A stretch of DNA of 64,000 nucleotides from Idiomarina xiamenensis 10-D-4 (GTDB lineage: Bacteria > Pseudomonadota > Gammaproteobacteria > Enterobacterales > Alteromonadaceae), in NCBI RefSeq assembly GCF_000299895.1, contig NZ_AMRG01000006.1, positions 91,302 through 155,301 on the forward strand, read 5' to 3'. Both the position numbers and the translations under genes were made by a program. The notes under the pieces are model-generated. The model made no database searches, was not told the origin of the DNA, and was given only the letters and a program-made list of their open reading frames with translations. Below, piece after piece: positions 35,361 through 44,948 of this stretch. Each line of letters begins with the position of its first letter. Position 1 is the stretch's first letter.

Positions 35361-37199
35361 TTGCGTAAACTGCTGGTTATTTTCACCCTACTGCTGACTG
35401 TCTTTACAGGCTCTTCAATAGCCGAAGAGTGGGAGCAATGGCGCCGTTTAAGCAGTGATGAACCGCAGCGCGTACTCGAGCTAACCGAGGCTCAGTTACA
35501 ACAACAGCCGAAGCCGGCATTAGCGGCTAGAATTTACGCCGTTCGCGCCCAAGCATGGCGTAACTTAGGCGATGAGAACGCTTCATTTCAAGCCATTCAG
35601 CAGGGCCTTGGTTTGATCGACGAAGATCCGGATGACGTCGCAGAAACGTTGTTACGCATCAATTTGGTGCTCAATTTATTACAGCAAGGCAAAAAAGCTC
35701 AAGCCGCGCAACAAGCCAGTGCCGCCAGCCAAGCCGCAGCCCGTAGTCAACGCCCTGACTTACAAATCGAAGCCAGCATCAGCCAAGCACAGGTAGCGCA
35801 ATCATTGGGTGACTTGAGCCGCGCCATGAGTATTTTAGAAACACTGGAAAAGACCGAGCACAGTAATAACGAGCGCTTGCAAATGGAGTTTCACGCGTTG
35901 CTGGGTGACGTTTATCTAGATGCAGGCGCCTACCATCGCGGTACCGAGCAAATCAAAACTGCGCTAGCCATCGCCAGACAATCGCTTGGTCGCTGGGATG
36001 TGTCGGTTCTACTGTATAATTTAGGTACCGCTGAGCAACAACGGGACGACTACCAAGCCGCACAACAACATTTACTCGAAGCGCTGCAAATCAGCCGCGA
36101 GCTCAACGATAGCTTGGGCATCGCTTACGCTACCCAAGCGCTAGCCAATATTGAGCAACGCCAACAGCATTACGATACCGCCCGACAACAGCTCGAACAG
36201 GCGTTGCAAGCGTATCAGCAGCAGCACATCCGTCCGAAAACGGCAGAAGTCATGCTGACGCTGGCTGAATGGGATTTGAATCAACAACGGCTTGAGCCCG
36301 CTAAGCAACGTGTAGTGCAACTCGCGCCGTTGATAGAGGCGCTAGCCGATACCGCATTATTAACCGATTATCGTTTTTTACAATCAAAAATAGCCGAACA
36401 AGAAGGCAATTATCGCGCTGCACTTGAGTACTTCCATCAGTACAGTGAATTACTCGATAAGCGTCAGCGCGCGCTCAATAACCGTAATTTGCGCGATTTG
36501 ATTGTGCGGTTGGAAATCAAACAACAAGAAACCACCAACGAATTATTAAAAAAAGAAAACCAACTACAACAGCTGCAGTTTAAAGAACAACAAACCTACG
36601 CATACTTTTTGTTCACACTAGTAGTTTTAGCCGTTTTGACGACGCTAATCGTAGTCTATTTACTTACCCGTCAAATCCGCTCACGCAAACGCTTTGCACG
36701 GCTGGCAATGACCGATGAGCTGACCGGCGCACCGAATCGACGAGCTATTGTCGAGCAAGCCCAGCGCAGCTTAGCTGAAGCAAAACAACAAGGCAGCTCG
36801 GTAGCCTTAGCCATTATCGACTTTGACTATTTTAAGCAGGTTAATGATCGCTTTGGTCACGATGCTGGAGACCGTGTATTACAACGCTTCGCTCAAGTTA
36901 CCGATAAGGTTCTACGGCAAGGCGACTACCACGGACGTCTTGGCGGAGAAGAATGGTTGTTAGTACTCAACCATACCGCCGACGACCACGCCGAATTAAT
37001 TTTTGAACGCTTAAGTCAAGCCTTATCTGCAGAGAGTATCGAGGGTGTCGATAATGATTATCCGTTAACCTTTAGCATGGGTTTTGTCACTAGCCAAGCG
37101 GGTAAGGACAGTTTTGAGCGTTTGTATAAGCGCGCCGATGAAGCGCTTTACTCGGCCAAGCACCAAGGCCGTCGACGGCTGATCATTGCTGCTAGATGA
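35361..37199 (+). CDS. TPR-GGDEF diguanylate cyclase
   Basis: This is a 612-residue protein. A signal peptide (KLLVIFTLLLTVFTGSSIA) is followed by about 350 residues of tetratricopeptide repeats, expected to be periplasmic. A coiled coil near 370-410 (RLEIKQQETTNELLKKENQL), a transmembrane helix near 413-435 (FLFTLVVLAVLTTLIVVYLL) and a cytoplasmic GGDEF domain follow. The active site reads GGEEW at 528-532, a conservative variant of GGEEF. An inhibitory I-site RQGD is at 519-522, the correct five residues before it. So it probably makes cyclic di-GMP under product inhibition, in response to a signal bound by the TPRs. Start is TTG at 35361. Confidence 0.9.
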   Translation: MRKLLVIFTLLLTVFTGSSIAEEWEQWRRLSSDEPQRVLELTEAQLQQQPKPALAARIYAVRAQAWRNLGDENASFQAIQQGLGLIDEDPDDVAETLLRINLVLNLLQQGKKAQAAQQASAASQAAARSQRPDLQIEASISQAQVAQSLGDLSRAMSILETLEKTEHSNNERLQMEFHALLGDVYLDAGAYHRGTEQIKTALAIARQSLGRWDVSVLLYNLGTAEQQRDDYQAAQQHLLEALQISRELNDSLGIAYATQALANIEQRQQHYDTARQQLEQALQAYQQQHIRPKTAEVMLTLAEWDLNQQRLEPAKQRVVQLAPLIEALADTALLTDYRFLQSKIAEQEGNYRAALEYFHQYSELLDKRQRALNNRNLRDLIVRLEIKQQETTNELLKKENQLQQLQFKEQQTYAYFLFTLVVLAVLTTLIVVYLLTRQIRSRKRFARLAMTDELTGAPNRRAIVEQAQRSLAEAKQQGSSVALAIIDFDYFKQVNDRFGHDAGDRVLQRFAQVTDKVLRQGDYHGRLGGEEWLLVLNHTADDHAELIFERLSQALSAESIEGVDNDYPLTFSMGFVTSQAGKDSFERLYKRADEALYSAKHQGRRRLIIAAR

Positions 37200-37202
37200 A
37201 CG

Positions 37203-38333
37203 CTATGGTGCACTGCTTAGCGTAGTCAAACCAGTTGGCCAGTTTAATAGCTGCTCACTCATACAGTGTAGCCCGCCACCGCCACGAATCATCTCGATCG
37301 CCCTGACTGGGCGAATATCTAAGCTTGGCAGGGCTTCTTGCAAACGCGTTAGCGCCTGCGCGTCACTGGATAAACCGAACTGTGGCACCCATAGCTGGCG
37401 TCCACTACGTAAGCAATTGACATAGCTGGCTAATAACGGTCGTTGAGCGCGGCTTAACACACCCGGCCGCGACTCAATTGAAGCCGTCGAGTTGGCGCTT
37501 ACGTTGAGTAACTGCGGTTGTGGCAAAGCGACGACTCGGTAGCGTTCACCATTACAGTTACGCAACCCTTGCAGACGCTGAAAATTTTCTTTTAAGGCGG
37601 CTTGATCAGGATGTTCAGTACTCTCTGGCAGGCTCACTAAGAGCGTTTGTGAATCGATAAAAAGCGCCACGTTATCGACATGACCGAGCGTTTCATCACC
37701 ACTCAAAAAGCCATCCAGACAAACCAACTGACGCAGCCGCAAACGCCGTTGTAAAGCCTGCTGATAGCAGTTCGCGCTTAACCCGCTACTGGCCGCTAAG
37801 CGTTGTATGCAGGCACGCGCCATTAGCGCCGTGCCATACCCATCGTGACTGAGTGCGCCACCTTCAAAAACCAATGTTTGTTGCACTGGCTGCACAGCTT
37901 GCGCCTGTGCTACGCGCAGCGCTAAGCTTTGGTCGCGGGCATAGTTCGGATAGAGTCCACCCCAAGCATCAAAACGCCAGCACAATGCGCTGTAACGTTG
38001 AGCTTGATCAACCATCCAAGTCGGGCTCAAATCACGCGGCCAAGCATCATCATAGTGGCATAACCATAACCCTACGCGATGCTGCTGCGCGGTTGACAAC
38101 TGGCAGCGTAATAGCTTCGCGACTGCGGCCGCTAAACGCGGTAACACGCCCACGACACAACGCTGTTGATGACTGATATCGGCTATCCAGTCGACTAACT
38201 CCTGCTGCACCGGCAGCGCCGCGTCGCGCCATACGTCACGGCGATATGGCCATAATATAAAAATGGCAGCTTGTCGCTGCCATTCTGCTACTGTTCGCAC
38301 ATCGAGTGCTTGCGGGTGGTTTGCAAGGATCAT
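37203..38333 (-). CDS. aguA: Agmatine deiminase (peptidyl-arginine deiminase family)
   Basis: This is a 376-residue enzyme of the PAD-type guanidine-modifying superfamily. Catalytic residues are visible: [11 protein letters not shown] (substrate-binding WxRD), [24 protein letters not shown] (GHxD), and the nucleophile Cys357 in [11 protein letters not shown]. It would convert agmatine to N-carbamoylputrescine for putrescine synthesis. The partner enzyme AguB is not in the window. Its ATG overlaps the rluB stop as ATGA, so it is co-translated with an rRNA modification gene. It converges with the GGDEF gene with only 3 bases between stops. Confidence 0.9.
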   Translation of the reverse strand: MILANHPQALDVRTVAEWQRQAAIFILWPYRRDVWRDAALPVQQELVDWIADISHQQRCVVGVLPRLAAAVAKLLRCQLSTAQQHRVGLWLCHYDDAWPRDLSPTWMVDQAQRYSALCWRFDAWGGLYPNYARDQSLALRVAQAQAVQPVQQTLVFEGGALSHDGYGTALMARACIQRLAASSGLSANCYQQALQRRLRLRQLVCLDGFLSGDETLGHVDNVALFIDSQTLLVSLPESTEHPDQAALKENFQRLQGLRNCNGERYRVVALPQPQLLNVSANSTASIESRPGVLSRAQRPLLASYVNCLRSGRQLWVPQFGLSSDAQALTRLQEALPSLDIRPVRAIEMIRGGGGLHCMSEQLLNWPTGLTTLSSAP

Positions 38334-39349
38334 TGGCGCGTTTTTTTAATTGGCTTGCGGGTCCGTTCAGAGCGGCTCCCATTAGCCGTATCAGGGCGTT
38401 TCCGTTCACTGCGCTGACGTTCGTTTTTTTGTCCCGAGTGTTTGTTCGGCTTTGCACTCGGCTTTGAACTCGGCTTATGCTGCGCATCACGTTCTGGTTT
38501 AGTACCGCTTGTCGTCTGTCGTTGACGGTGCTTAGCATTGGCTCGTCGAATACGGGCTAACTTACGCTGTTTCGGCTCGCTTTGCCGGGCATCCAGAAAA
38601 CTACGTGTTTCTGCTGGTAAGCCTACCAATTCACGTAAATAGTTAACCTCTGTCAACGCCATTTCACTCCAGCCACCTTGCGGTAAACCAGACTCCAACG
38701 GAATATTACCGTAACGGATCCGGATCAAGCGGCTGACTTGAACCCCCTGCGACTCCCACAGGCGACGCACTTCACGGTTACGGCCCTCGGTCAGGGTGAC
38801 ATGAAACCATTGATTCATGCCCTCACCACCGGCGTGTTTAAGCTGCGTGAAGTTGGCCGGACCGTCTTCTAGTTGCACACCACGGCGTAAGCGTTGCAGC
38901 ATGGCGTCATTGACCTCGCCAAAGACGCGCACAGCATATTCACGCTCGACTTGCTGACTGGGATGCATTAAGCGATTAGCTAATTCACCATCGGTGGTAA
39001 ACAGCAACAAACCCGAAGTATTGACGTCGAGTCGTCCTACCGCCACCCAACGCGCACCGTTCATACGCGGTAAGCGTTGATAAACCGTGGGTCGCCCCTC
39101 TGGGTCTTTACGTGTACACAATTCGCCCTCTGGCTTGTGATACATCAACACCCGACAGATCACAGCTTGTTCGGGCTTGATCACCACATCGTGACCATCA
39201 ATGCGCACCCGCGCTTCGGCATCGATACGTTCACCCAGTTGTGCCACACGGTCGTCGACGCGAATGCGACCAGCGGCAATCATCGCTTCGATCTCTCGGC
39301 GTGAACCATATCCTGAACGGGCTAATACTTTCTGTAATTTTTCACTCAT
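38330..39349 (-). CDS. rluB: 23S rRNA pseudouridine synthase RluB
   Basis: This is a 339-residue RsuA-family enzyme. It has an S4 RNA-binding domain (residues about 2-60, [20 protein letters not shown]) and the catalytic motif [20 protein letters not shown] with the essential Asp, then [14 protein letters not shown]. It should isomerise U2605 of 23S rRNA. A long basic, Ser/Lys/Arg-rich tail of about 80 residues follows the catalytic domain and ends KPIKKTRQ; such tails are common in RluB. It is 2 bases downstream of scpB. Confidence 0.95.
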   Translation of the reverse strand: MSEKLQKVLARSGYGSRREIEAMIAAGRIRVDDRVAQLGERIDAEARVRIDGHDVVIKPEQAVICRVLMYHKPEGELCTRKDPEGRPTVYQRLPRMNGARWVAVGRLDVNTSGLLLFTTDGELANRLMHPSQQVEREYAVRVFGEVNDAMLQRLRRGVQLEDGPANFTQLKHAGGEGMNQWFHVTLTEGRNREVRRLWESQGVQVSRLIRIRYGNIPLESGLPQGGWSEMALTEVNYLRELVGLPAETRSFLDARQSEPKQRKLARIRRANAKHRQRQTTSGTKPERDAQHKPSSKPSAKPNKHSGQKNERQRSERKRPDTANGSRSERTRKPIKKTRQ

Positions 39350-39351
39350 TA

Positions 39352-39921
39352 TTAGTGCACTCTGTCGTTTGTCGCTGTCTCAGCGGTAGTTGCAGAAGCC
39401 GGTTCCGCGATGGCCGGTAATTCTGACAGATCTTTGATGTTAAAGTCATCTAAAAATGTCTTCGTGGTGGCGTAAAGTTGTGGTCTCCCCGGCACTTCGC
39501 GGTGCCCCACCACCTTGATCCAACCGCGTTCCTGCAAGGTCTTCATAATTTGAGAGCTGACGCTGACACCGCGCACGTCCTCGATTTCACCACGAGTAAT
39601 CGGCTGTCGATAAGCAATCAGCGCTAATGTCTCCAGCAACGCTTGTGAATACCGCGGCGGCTTTTCCTGCCATAAATTGGCTAGCAGCGCTGCAAATTCG
39701 GGTTTGCTTTGAAAGCGATAGCCTGACGCCACTTGTACTAACTCGACGCCACGATTTTGGTAGTGTTGCTGTAACTCTGCTAAAGCCTTTTTAATACGGG
39801 CGTTAGACACCGAGTAGGCGGCCAACAGTTGCTCTTGTAGCTGCACCGCTGTCATTGGCTGCTCGGCAACAAACAATGCCGCCTCGATAACTTGTAACAA
39901 TTGCTGATCATTCAGCTTCAT
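39352..39921 (-). CDS. scpB: Chromosome segregation protein ScpB
   Basis: This is a 189-residue kleisin-interacting winged-helix protein that joins SMC and ScpA in a condensin. Motifs include [58 protein letters not shown] and [17 protein letters not shown]. Start is ATG at 39921 with AGGA upstream; it overlaps scpA by 14 bases, implying co-translation. Since many gammaproteobacteria use MukBEF instead, the presence of ScpAB says this organism probably has an SMC-type condensin. Confidence 0.95.
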   Translation of the reverse strand: MKLNDQQLLQVIEAALFVAEQPMTAVQLQEQLLAAYSVSNARIKKALAELQQHYQNRGVELVQVASGYRFQSKPEFAALLANLWQEKPPRYSQALLETLALIAYRQPITRGEIEDVRGVSVSSQIMKTLQERGWIKVVGHREVPGRPQLYATTKTFLDDFNIKDLSELPAIAEPASATTAETATNDRVH

Positions 39922-40807
39922 GAGCGTCCTCTGGCACAGTGGCAGCACTTTTTAACGTGACATGAAGATGTTGCTGCCCGTCGACATAAAGCAATTCAAT
40001 TAACGATTCACGTACCAACTCTAAAATGGCTAAAAAGCTGACTACCACGCCCGCTCTTCCCTCGGCGCGCGTAAAAAGTTGCGCAAAAGCCACATATCGT
40101 TGTTGTTCTAAACGCTCTAACACAGCACTCATACGCGCTCGCGTGGATAAGTTTTCACGTTGGATCTGGTGATGAGCGTGTAAGTCGAGCTGGCGTAACA
40201 CATCACTAAACGCCAATGCTAACTCTTGCAAACTAACCTCAGGAGGCACTACCTTGAGTTGCGCTTTGGCGTCGCTACTAATATGCGCCACAAATACATC
40301 ACGTCCGCGCTGCGGCAGTTGCTCTAAATGCTGCGCTCCTTCTCGAATCGCCTCATATTCTTGTAGTCGACGCACCAATTCGGCGCGCGGATCGAGCTCA
40401 TCATCGTCATCGCTGTGAGCGGGTTTAGGCAATAGCAAACGACTTTTAATTTCGGCTAACATGGCCGCCATCACCAAATAATCAGCCGCTAACTCTAAAT
40501 TCAATTCGTGCATCATCTCGACATAACTAACATATTGCTTGGTTATGTCGAATACCGGTAAATCTAAAATATCCAGTTTTTGCTTGCGGATCAGGTATAA
40601 CAGCAAGTCCATCGGACCGCTAAAACTCTCTAAAATCACTTCTAACGCGTGTGGCGGAATATATAAATCCTGCGGCCGTTCAATCACCGGCTCACCACGC
40701 ACAAACCCTAACGGTAACGGTTGCTGCGCCGCATGCGGATCCGCTGCCTGCTTGACCGTCCCTTGCTCTAGCTGCGGCTTGCCGATTACTTCGCTATTCA
40801 TGCGCAT
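39908..40807 (-). CDS. scpA: Segregation and condensation protein A
   Basis: This is the 299-residue kleisin of the SMC-ScpAB complex. The hallmark N-terminal block is VILESFSGPMDLLLYLIRKQ then KLDILDLPVFDITKQYV, followed by AADYLVMAAMLAEIKSRLLL. The C-terminal winged helix (VSFLAILELVRESLIELLYV) contacts the SMC head. It precedes scpB with a 14-base overlap. The ATG at 40807 is followed closely by a second ATG at 40801, and either could start it. Confidence 0.95.
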   Translation of the reverse strand: MRMNSEVIGKPQLEQGTVKQAADPHAAQQPLPLGFVRGEPVIERPQDLYIPPHALEVILESFSGPMDLLLYLIRKQKLDILDLPVFDITKQYVSYVEMMHELNLELAADYLVMAAMLAEIKSRLLLPKPAHSDDDDELDPRAELVRRLQEYEAIREGAQHLEQLPQRGRDVFVAHISSDAKAQLKVVPPEVSLQELALAFSDVLRQLDLHAHHQIQRENLSTRARMSAVLERLEQQRYVAFAQLFTRAEGRAGVVVSFLAILELVRESLIELLYVDGQQHLHVTLKSAATVPEDAHEAE

Positions 40808-40828
40808 GACTCACACACGGCCATAGGG

Positions 40829-41455
40829 TTACTCTTCAAAAGGACCGGCGTCGCCTTTGCCGTATCGCAGGATACGAATTTGGTTATCATCGGCTAAATC
40901 CACTACCGTAGTCGGCTGTTCACCACGGTTTCCACCGTCGATAATTAAATCGACGCGCTTTTCCAGTACTTCACGAATGTGAAAGGGATCAGCCTCAGCA
41001 AACTCATTGCCGTCCAAAATCAAGCTGGTAGACATTAACGGCTCGCCTAAATCCTCCAGTAGCGCCAGCGCAATACGATTGGTAGGTACCCGGATACCGA
41101 TGGTTTTTCGTTTTGGATTCAGTAATCGACGCGGCACCTCTTTGGTACCTTTCAGCACAAAGGTATAGGCCCCGGGGGTATTATTTTTGAGTAGTCGGAA
41201 AGCATTATTATCCACCCGCGCATAGGTCGATAACTCCGATAAATCTCGGCACATCAGGGTAAAGTTATGGTCTTTATCGACCGACCGGATTTGACAAATA
41301 CGCTCCATCGCCCCCTTATCACCCAGCTGACAACCAATGGCATAACCCGAATCGGTAGGATAAACCACCACACCACCTTGCCGCACAATCGCCACCGCTT
41401 GTTGAATCAAACGTGCTTGTGGGTTTTCAGGGTGTATTTCAAAATATTGACTCAT
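40829..41455 (-). CDS. yciO: YciO-type Sua5/YrdC family protein
   Basis: This is a 208-residue protein of the L-threonylcarbamoyladenylate synthase fold. It matches E. coli YciO: MSQYFEIHPENPQARLIQQA, VVVYPTDSGYAIGCQLG, FTLMCRDLSELSTYARV, GAYTFVLKGTKEVPRRL and KRKTIGIRVP. YciO is a paralogue of TsaC (YrdC), which acts in t6A tRNA modification; its own role is less clear. The ATG at 41455 has GGAGG 6 bases upstream. It lies in the rnm-yciO-scpA-scpB-rluB minus-strand block, as in related genomes. Confidence 0.93.
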   Translation of the reverse strand: MSQYFEIHPENPQARLIQQAVAIVRQGGVVVYPTDSGYAIGCQLGDKGAMERICQIRSVDKDHNFTLMCRDLSELSTYARVDNNAFRLLKNNTPGAYTFVLKGTKEVPRRLLNPKRKTIGIRVPTNRIALALLEDLGEPLMSTSLILDGNEFAEADPFHIREVLEKRVDLIIDGGNRGEQPTTVVDLADDNQIRILRYGKGDAGPFEE

Positions 41456-41486
41456 GCTTGCCTCCACGCTCTACCATGACCGTTTG

Positions 41487-42311
41487 CTAAGCTGCCCAAT
41501 GTTGCCATATTGGCACACAGTCAGCGGGCAAACAAAGATTTTTGCCTAACTCGCGCCAGCCATTCGGGTTATGAAAATCCGATCCTGCTGAGGCGTAATA
41601 ATCGTATTCAAGAGCGAATCGCTGCAAAGCTTCACGTTGTCCCGGAGATTGCTGTGAAATCGCCACTTCTATCGCGTCTAATTGCCAACTTTTGCCCTGT
41701 AGCAACAGCCGCCGCAACCATTTATTCGATAATTGATAGGCGTGTGGGTGAGCCAATACCGCAACACCGCCGGCAGCATGGATGGCGCTAATGGCGCTAT
41801 CGATAGTACACCAGTCGGCGGCTTGATAGGCACTCTTGCCAGCACCGATGTAACGCTTGAAGGCTTGCTGCGGCTGGTCAATGTGCCCTGCGGCGACCAG
41901 CGCATCGGCAATGTGCTTGCGAGTAGCAACACCGCTTAGATTCTGCAAGTAAGTACTAACATCCATGCCGCGCCGGGCCAATTTTTCTAACATTGCCGCA
42001 ATGCGCTGTTGACGCGCTTGCTGCTGTTGCGCCAGCAAGGTTAATAATGTCGGCTGTTGCGGGTCGATATTGAGCCCGACAATATGAATGTCAAAGCGAT
42101 GCCAGCGACAGCTGATTTCGACCCCGCTAACCAGCCTTAACGGTAATTGCTGACTGACAATGGTCTGTTGCGCCTGAGCTAACCCGGCCACACTATCATG
42201 ATCGGTAATAGCCAGTTGACTAACGCCCTGCTCGACCGCGCGCAGCACCAGTTCAGCTGGCGCTAAACTGCCGTCAGAAAAGTGGCTGTGACAATGTAAG
42301 TCGATGCTCAT
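41487..42311 (-). CDS. rnm: RNase AM (PHP-domain 5'-3' exoribonuclease, YciV)
   Basis: This is a 274-residue PHP-fold metal-dependent nuclease. Metal-binding motifs are intact: DLHCHSHFSDGSL, LAITDHDSVAGL, VEISCRWHRFDIHIVGL, AVLAHPHAYQLS and ASAGSDFHNPNGW. It resembles E. coli YciV, now called RNase AM, which trims the 5' ends of rRNAs and degrades short RNAs. In E. coli it sits directly beside the trp operon; here gdh and ilvE lie between them. It is divergent from gdh. Confidence 0.92.
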   Translation of the reverse strand: MSIDLHCHSHFSDGSLAPAELVLRAVEQGVSQLAITDHDSVAGLAQAQQTIVSQQLPLRLVSGVEISCRWHRFDIHIVGLNIDPQQPTLLTLLAQQQQARQQRIAAMLEKLARRGMDVSTYLQNLSGVATRKHIADALVAAGHIDQPQQAFKRYIGAGKSAYQAADWCTIDSAISAIHAAGGVAVLAHPHAYQLSNKWLRRLLLQGKSWQLDAIEVAISQQSPGQREALQRFALEYDYYASAGSDFHNPNGWRELGKNLCLPADCVPIWQHWAA

Positions 42312-42364
42312 AATGATCTTTATCGGTTAGTTGGCAACTACTAATAGAAACTGAATGGATGTGC

Positions 42365-42386
42365 CACGCCTACAAACGCAGGCGTG
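42365..42386. repeat. Inverted repeat in the rnm-gdh intergenic region
   Basis: A perfect 7-bp inverted repeat CACGCCT/AGGCGTG has an 8-base loop. It lies about 55 bases before rnm and 78 bases before gdh, without a T-run. It could be an operator or mRNA leader hairpin. Confidence 0.35.
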
Positions 42387-42463
42387 AACATCAATGACTG
42401 CAGCGTTTGCTGCCGCATTGTTAGCCACATCATAACACGAAGTATTTACAACAAGGAGTCGAT

Positions 42464-43780
42464 ATGGCCGAGCTACCTCGCGTTATCCGTGATTCAGAAA
42501 GTTTATTAAAAGATATTTACAGCACCTTGGCAGTATCGGATGACGCACAACGCCGCTTGTCGCAGCCCAATACCATCATTCAAGTCGCCATTCCACTGCG
42601 TATGGACGACGGTTCGCTACAAGTATTTAAAGGCTGGCGCGCGCAGTACGATACCACCTTAGGACCGGCAAAAGGTGGGATCCGCTACCATCCCGACGTC
42701 GATGCCGAAGAAGTCACCTCTTTAGCATTCTGGATGACCATCAAAAACGCTATCGTCGATTTGCCCTTTGGTGGCGGTAAAGGTGGTATTTGCTGTGATC
42801 CGAAAAAGCTATCGAAAATGGAATTAGAACGCTTATCACGCGGCTATATTCGCGCGATTAAAGATATCATCGGCGTCGACCGTGATATTCCGGCGCCTGA
42901 CGTTAACACCAATGCCACCGTAATGAGCTGGATGGCCGATGAATATAACCACATTGTGCGCGCTAATGTACCCGGCGTTATCACCGGTAAACCGATCGGT
43001 TTAGGTGGTTCACAAGGGCGCGTAGAAGCGACCGGCTTAGGCGCCCTAAAAGTGTTGGACCTATGGGCGCAGCGCCAACAGAAGAAACCACAGGATCTGA
43101 CCGTTGCGGTACAAGGCTTTGGCAACGCTGGCTATTATTTTGCTAAAGGCGCGCGTGAACACGGTTATCGGGTGGTCGCGGTGTCGGATTCAAAAGGTGC
43201 CGTCTATGCTAAAGAAGGGCTCGACCCAGAACCGATTTGGCAACACAAAAATCAAGAACGCGAGCTAAAAGGCTTTATTTATAGCGATAACTCCGTTAGC
43301 GACGAACAAGAACAACAAGGCAGTGTCGAACAATTAACTAACGATGAACTGTTAAGTCTAGATGTTGATGTGTTGGTATTAGCCGCTTTGGAGGACCAAA
43401 TCACCGACGAAAATGTTGCTAACGTCAACGCCAAAGCCATTGTCGAAATTGCTAACGGCCCGATCAGTCGCAGCGCCGATGATAAGCTGTTCCAGCGCGA
43501 GATCCCGGTGCTACCCGACGTACTCGCCAACACCGGTGGCGTGATCGTTAGTTATATGGAATGGCTACAGAACCGTAGTGGCGACTATTGGACGGCTGAC
43601 ACCGTTCGCGAACGCTTACACGAACGTTTAGAGCGGCAAAGTGAACGTTGTTTTGAGATGGCCGAAAAGCATCAAGTTAGCCTGCGCCAAGCAGCCTATA
43701 TGGTTGCCATTGAGCGCTTAGCGACAGCGATGGATCATCGCGGTACACAGTCGTATTTTAGTAATGGTCAGGACCAATAA
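42464..43780 (+). CDS. gdhA: Glutamate dehydrogenase (Glu/Leu/Phe/Val dehydrogenase family)
   Basis: This is a 438-residue enzyme interconverting glutamate and 2-oxoglutarate plus ammonia. The N-terminal dimerisation domain has the active-site segments TTLGPAKGGIRYHPDV and LPFGGGKGGICCDPKKLS (catalytic lysines). The loop DIPAPDVNTNATVMSWM carries the catalytic Asp. The nucleotide-binding domain has VAVQGFGNAGYYFAKGA. It resembles the roughly 420-residue catabolic class of archaea and many bacteria more than the 450-residue E. coli GdhA, so NAD use is likely but not proven. GAGTCG with AAGGAG precedes the ATG. The aminotransferase gene follows 25 bases later. Confidence 0.92.
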   Translation: MAELPRVIRDSESLLKDIYSTLAVSDDAQRRLSQPNTIIQVAIPLRMDDGSLQVFKGWRAQYDTTLGPAKGGIRYHPDVDAEEVTSLAFWMTIKNAIVDLPFGGGKGGICCDPKKLSKMELERLSRGYIRAIKDIIGVDRDIPAPDVNTNATVMSWMADEYNHIVRANVPGVITGKPIGLGGSQGRVEATGLGALKVLDLWAQRQQKKPQDLTVAVQGFGNAGYYFAKGAREHGYRVVAVSDSKGAVYAKEGLDPEPIWQHKNQERELKGFIYSDNSVSDEQEQQGSVEQLTNDELLSLDVDVLVLAALEDQITDENVANVNAKAIVEIANGPISRSADDKLFQREIPVLPDVLANTGGVIVSYMEWLQNRSGDYWTADTVRERLHERLERQSERCFEMAEKHQVSLRQAAYMVAIERLATAMDHRGTQSYFSNGQDQ

Positions 43781-43805
43781 CGGTTCCAACATAAGGATAA
43801 TTACC

Positions 43806-44738
43806 ATGCCCGCCTTAGCCGATACCATCTGGTTTAACGGTCAGTTAATACCTTGGCAGCAAGCGCAAGTGCACGTAATGAGTCACGCCTTACATTATGG
43901 TTCCTCGGTATTTGAAGGCATTCGTGCCTATCAAACGCCACAAGGACCCGCGATACTGCGCTTGCACGACCACATTCAGCGCTTATACGATTCAGCCAAA
44001 ATTTATCGCATGAACCTGCCGTTCCAACCACAGCAGCTGGTGACAGCCTGTCACCAGACGTTGGCCGCTAATAACCTAACTAACGCCTATATCCGGCCGT
44101 TAGCTTTTATTGGCGACGTTGGCTTGGGCTTGTGTCCGCCGGTCGACGCTGTGTGCGATATGGTGGTTGCAGCGTTTCCCTGGCGTGCCTACCTAGGCGA
44201 AGACAGCGCCGAACAAGGCGTTGATGTCTGCGTCAGCTCGTGGCAACGACTGGCCGCGAATACCATGCCGACTGGCGCTAAAGCGGGAGGTAATTACTTA
44301 TCATCGCAGTTGATTTCGGCCGAAGCCAAGCGCCACGGTTATCATGAAGGTATTGCCTTGGATGTGCATGGGCGTATTTCTGAGGGCGCTGGTGAAAACC
44401 TGTTTGTGGTGCGCAATGGCGCACTCTATACACCGCCGACCACGGCCAGTATTTTACCCGGACTGACCCGTGATATGGTCATCAAAATCGCTCAACAGTT
44501 GGGCTATACGGTGCATCAGGAAAGTATTGCGCGTGAATCGCTATACTTAGCCGATGAGCTGTTTATGACCGGTACCGCGGCCGAGATCGTACCGGTTCGC
44601 AGTGTCGATAAGATCAGTATCGGTAGAGGCACTAGAGGTCCGTTAACTGAAGCGATACAAGCCGCATTTTTTGGCTTATTCGACGGCAGTTTTTCAGATC
44701 GTTGGGGTTGGCTAGAGCCGCTACAAACAGAGCGATAA
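43806..44738 (+). CDS. ilvE: Branched-chain amino acid aminotransferase
   Basis: This is a 310-residue PLP class IV enzyme for leucine, isoleucine and valine. Motifs include VMSHALHYGSSVFEGIRAYQ, LGYTVHQESIARESLYLADE and ELFMTGTAAEIVPVRSVD, with the PLP lysine in MPTGAKAGGNYLSSQLI and the phosphate-binding EGAGENLFVV. I start at the ATG at 43806, preceded by AAGGA; a longer frame overlapping gdh has no support. The position after glutamate dehydrogenase fits an operon in which Glu and 2-oxoglutarate are shared substrates. Confidence 0.94.
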   Translation: MPALADTIWFNGQLIPWQQAQVHVMSHALHYGSSVFEGIRAYQTPQGPAILRLHDHIQRLYDSAKIYRMNLPFQPQQLVTACHQTLAANNLTNAYIRPLAFIGDVGLGLCPPVDAVCDMVVAAFPWRAYLGEDSAEQGVDVCVSSWQRLAANTMPTGAKAGGNYLSSQLISAEAKRHGYHEGIALDVHGRISEGAGENLFVVRNGALYTPPTTASILPGLTRDMVIKIAQQLGYTVHQESIARESLYLADELFMTGTAAEIVPVRSVDKISIGRGTRGPLTEAIQAAFFGLFDGSFSDRWGWLEPLQTER

Positions 44739-44753
44739 AGCGCAACAGATGGG

Positions 44754-44782
44754 TTGACTTTAGTTTTTAGACCCGCTAGATT
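44754..44782 (+). promoter_or_regulatory. Promoter of the trp operon
   Basis: TTGACT (44754-44759) and TAGATT (44777-44782) are separated by 17 bases, ending 36 bases before the leader-peptide ATG. It lies between ilvE and trpL. I could not define a convincing TrpR operator. Confidence 0.75.
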
Positions 44783-44818
44783 GCCGCTTAGACAAGTTAA
44801 TTTAAAGACGCAACGCAA

Positions 44819-44881
44819 ATGAATCAGATACAACAAGTACAAAACTGGTGGTGGCACTTCCCGATACAGCGGGTGTTGTGA
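44819..44881 (+). CDS. trpL: trp operon leader peptide
   Basis: This is a 20-codon open frame MNQIQQVQNWWWHFPIQRVL ending in TGA. It has three consecutive Trp codons (TGG TGG TGG) at positions 10-12, which is the classical device for sensing charged tRNA-Trp. It is followed after 33 bases by a strong terminator hairpin and then trpE. Codons 17-18 contain GCGGG, which can pair with CCCGC in the 5' arm of the terminator and so could form the antiterminator when the ribosome stalls at the Trp codons. Note the tandem of three; E. coli trpL has two. Confidence 0.9.
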   Translation: MNQIQQVQNWWWHFPIQRVL

Positions 44882-44914
44882 TCGTGCGCGTCTAAATAAC
44901 GCAAAGATTTATCC

Positions 44915-44948
44915 AAAAGCCCGCATCATTGCGGGCTTTTTTGTTTTT
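44915..44948 (+). terminator. trp attenuator terminator
   Basis: The stem AAAAGCCCGCA/TGCGGGCTTTT (44915-44925 and 44930-44940) has a TCAT loop and is followed by TTGTTTTT. It precedes trpE by about 15 bases, so this terminator sits inside the operon leader and is the regulated attenuator. Confidence 0.93.
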
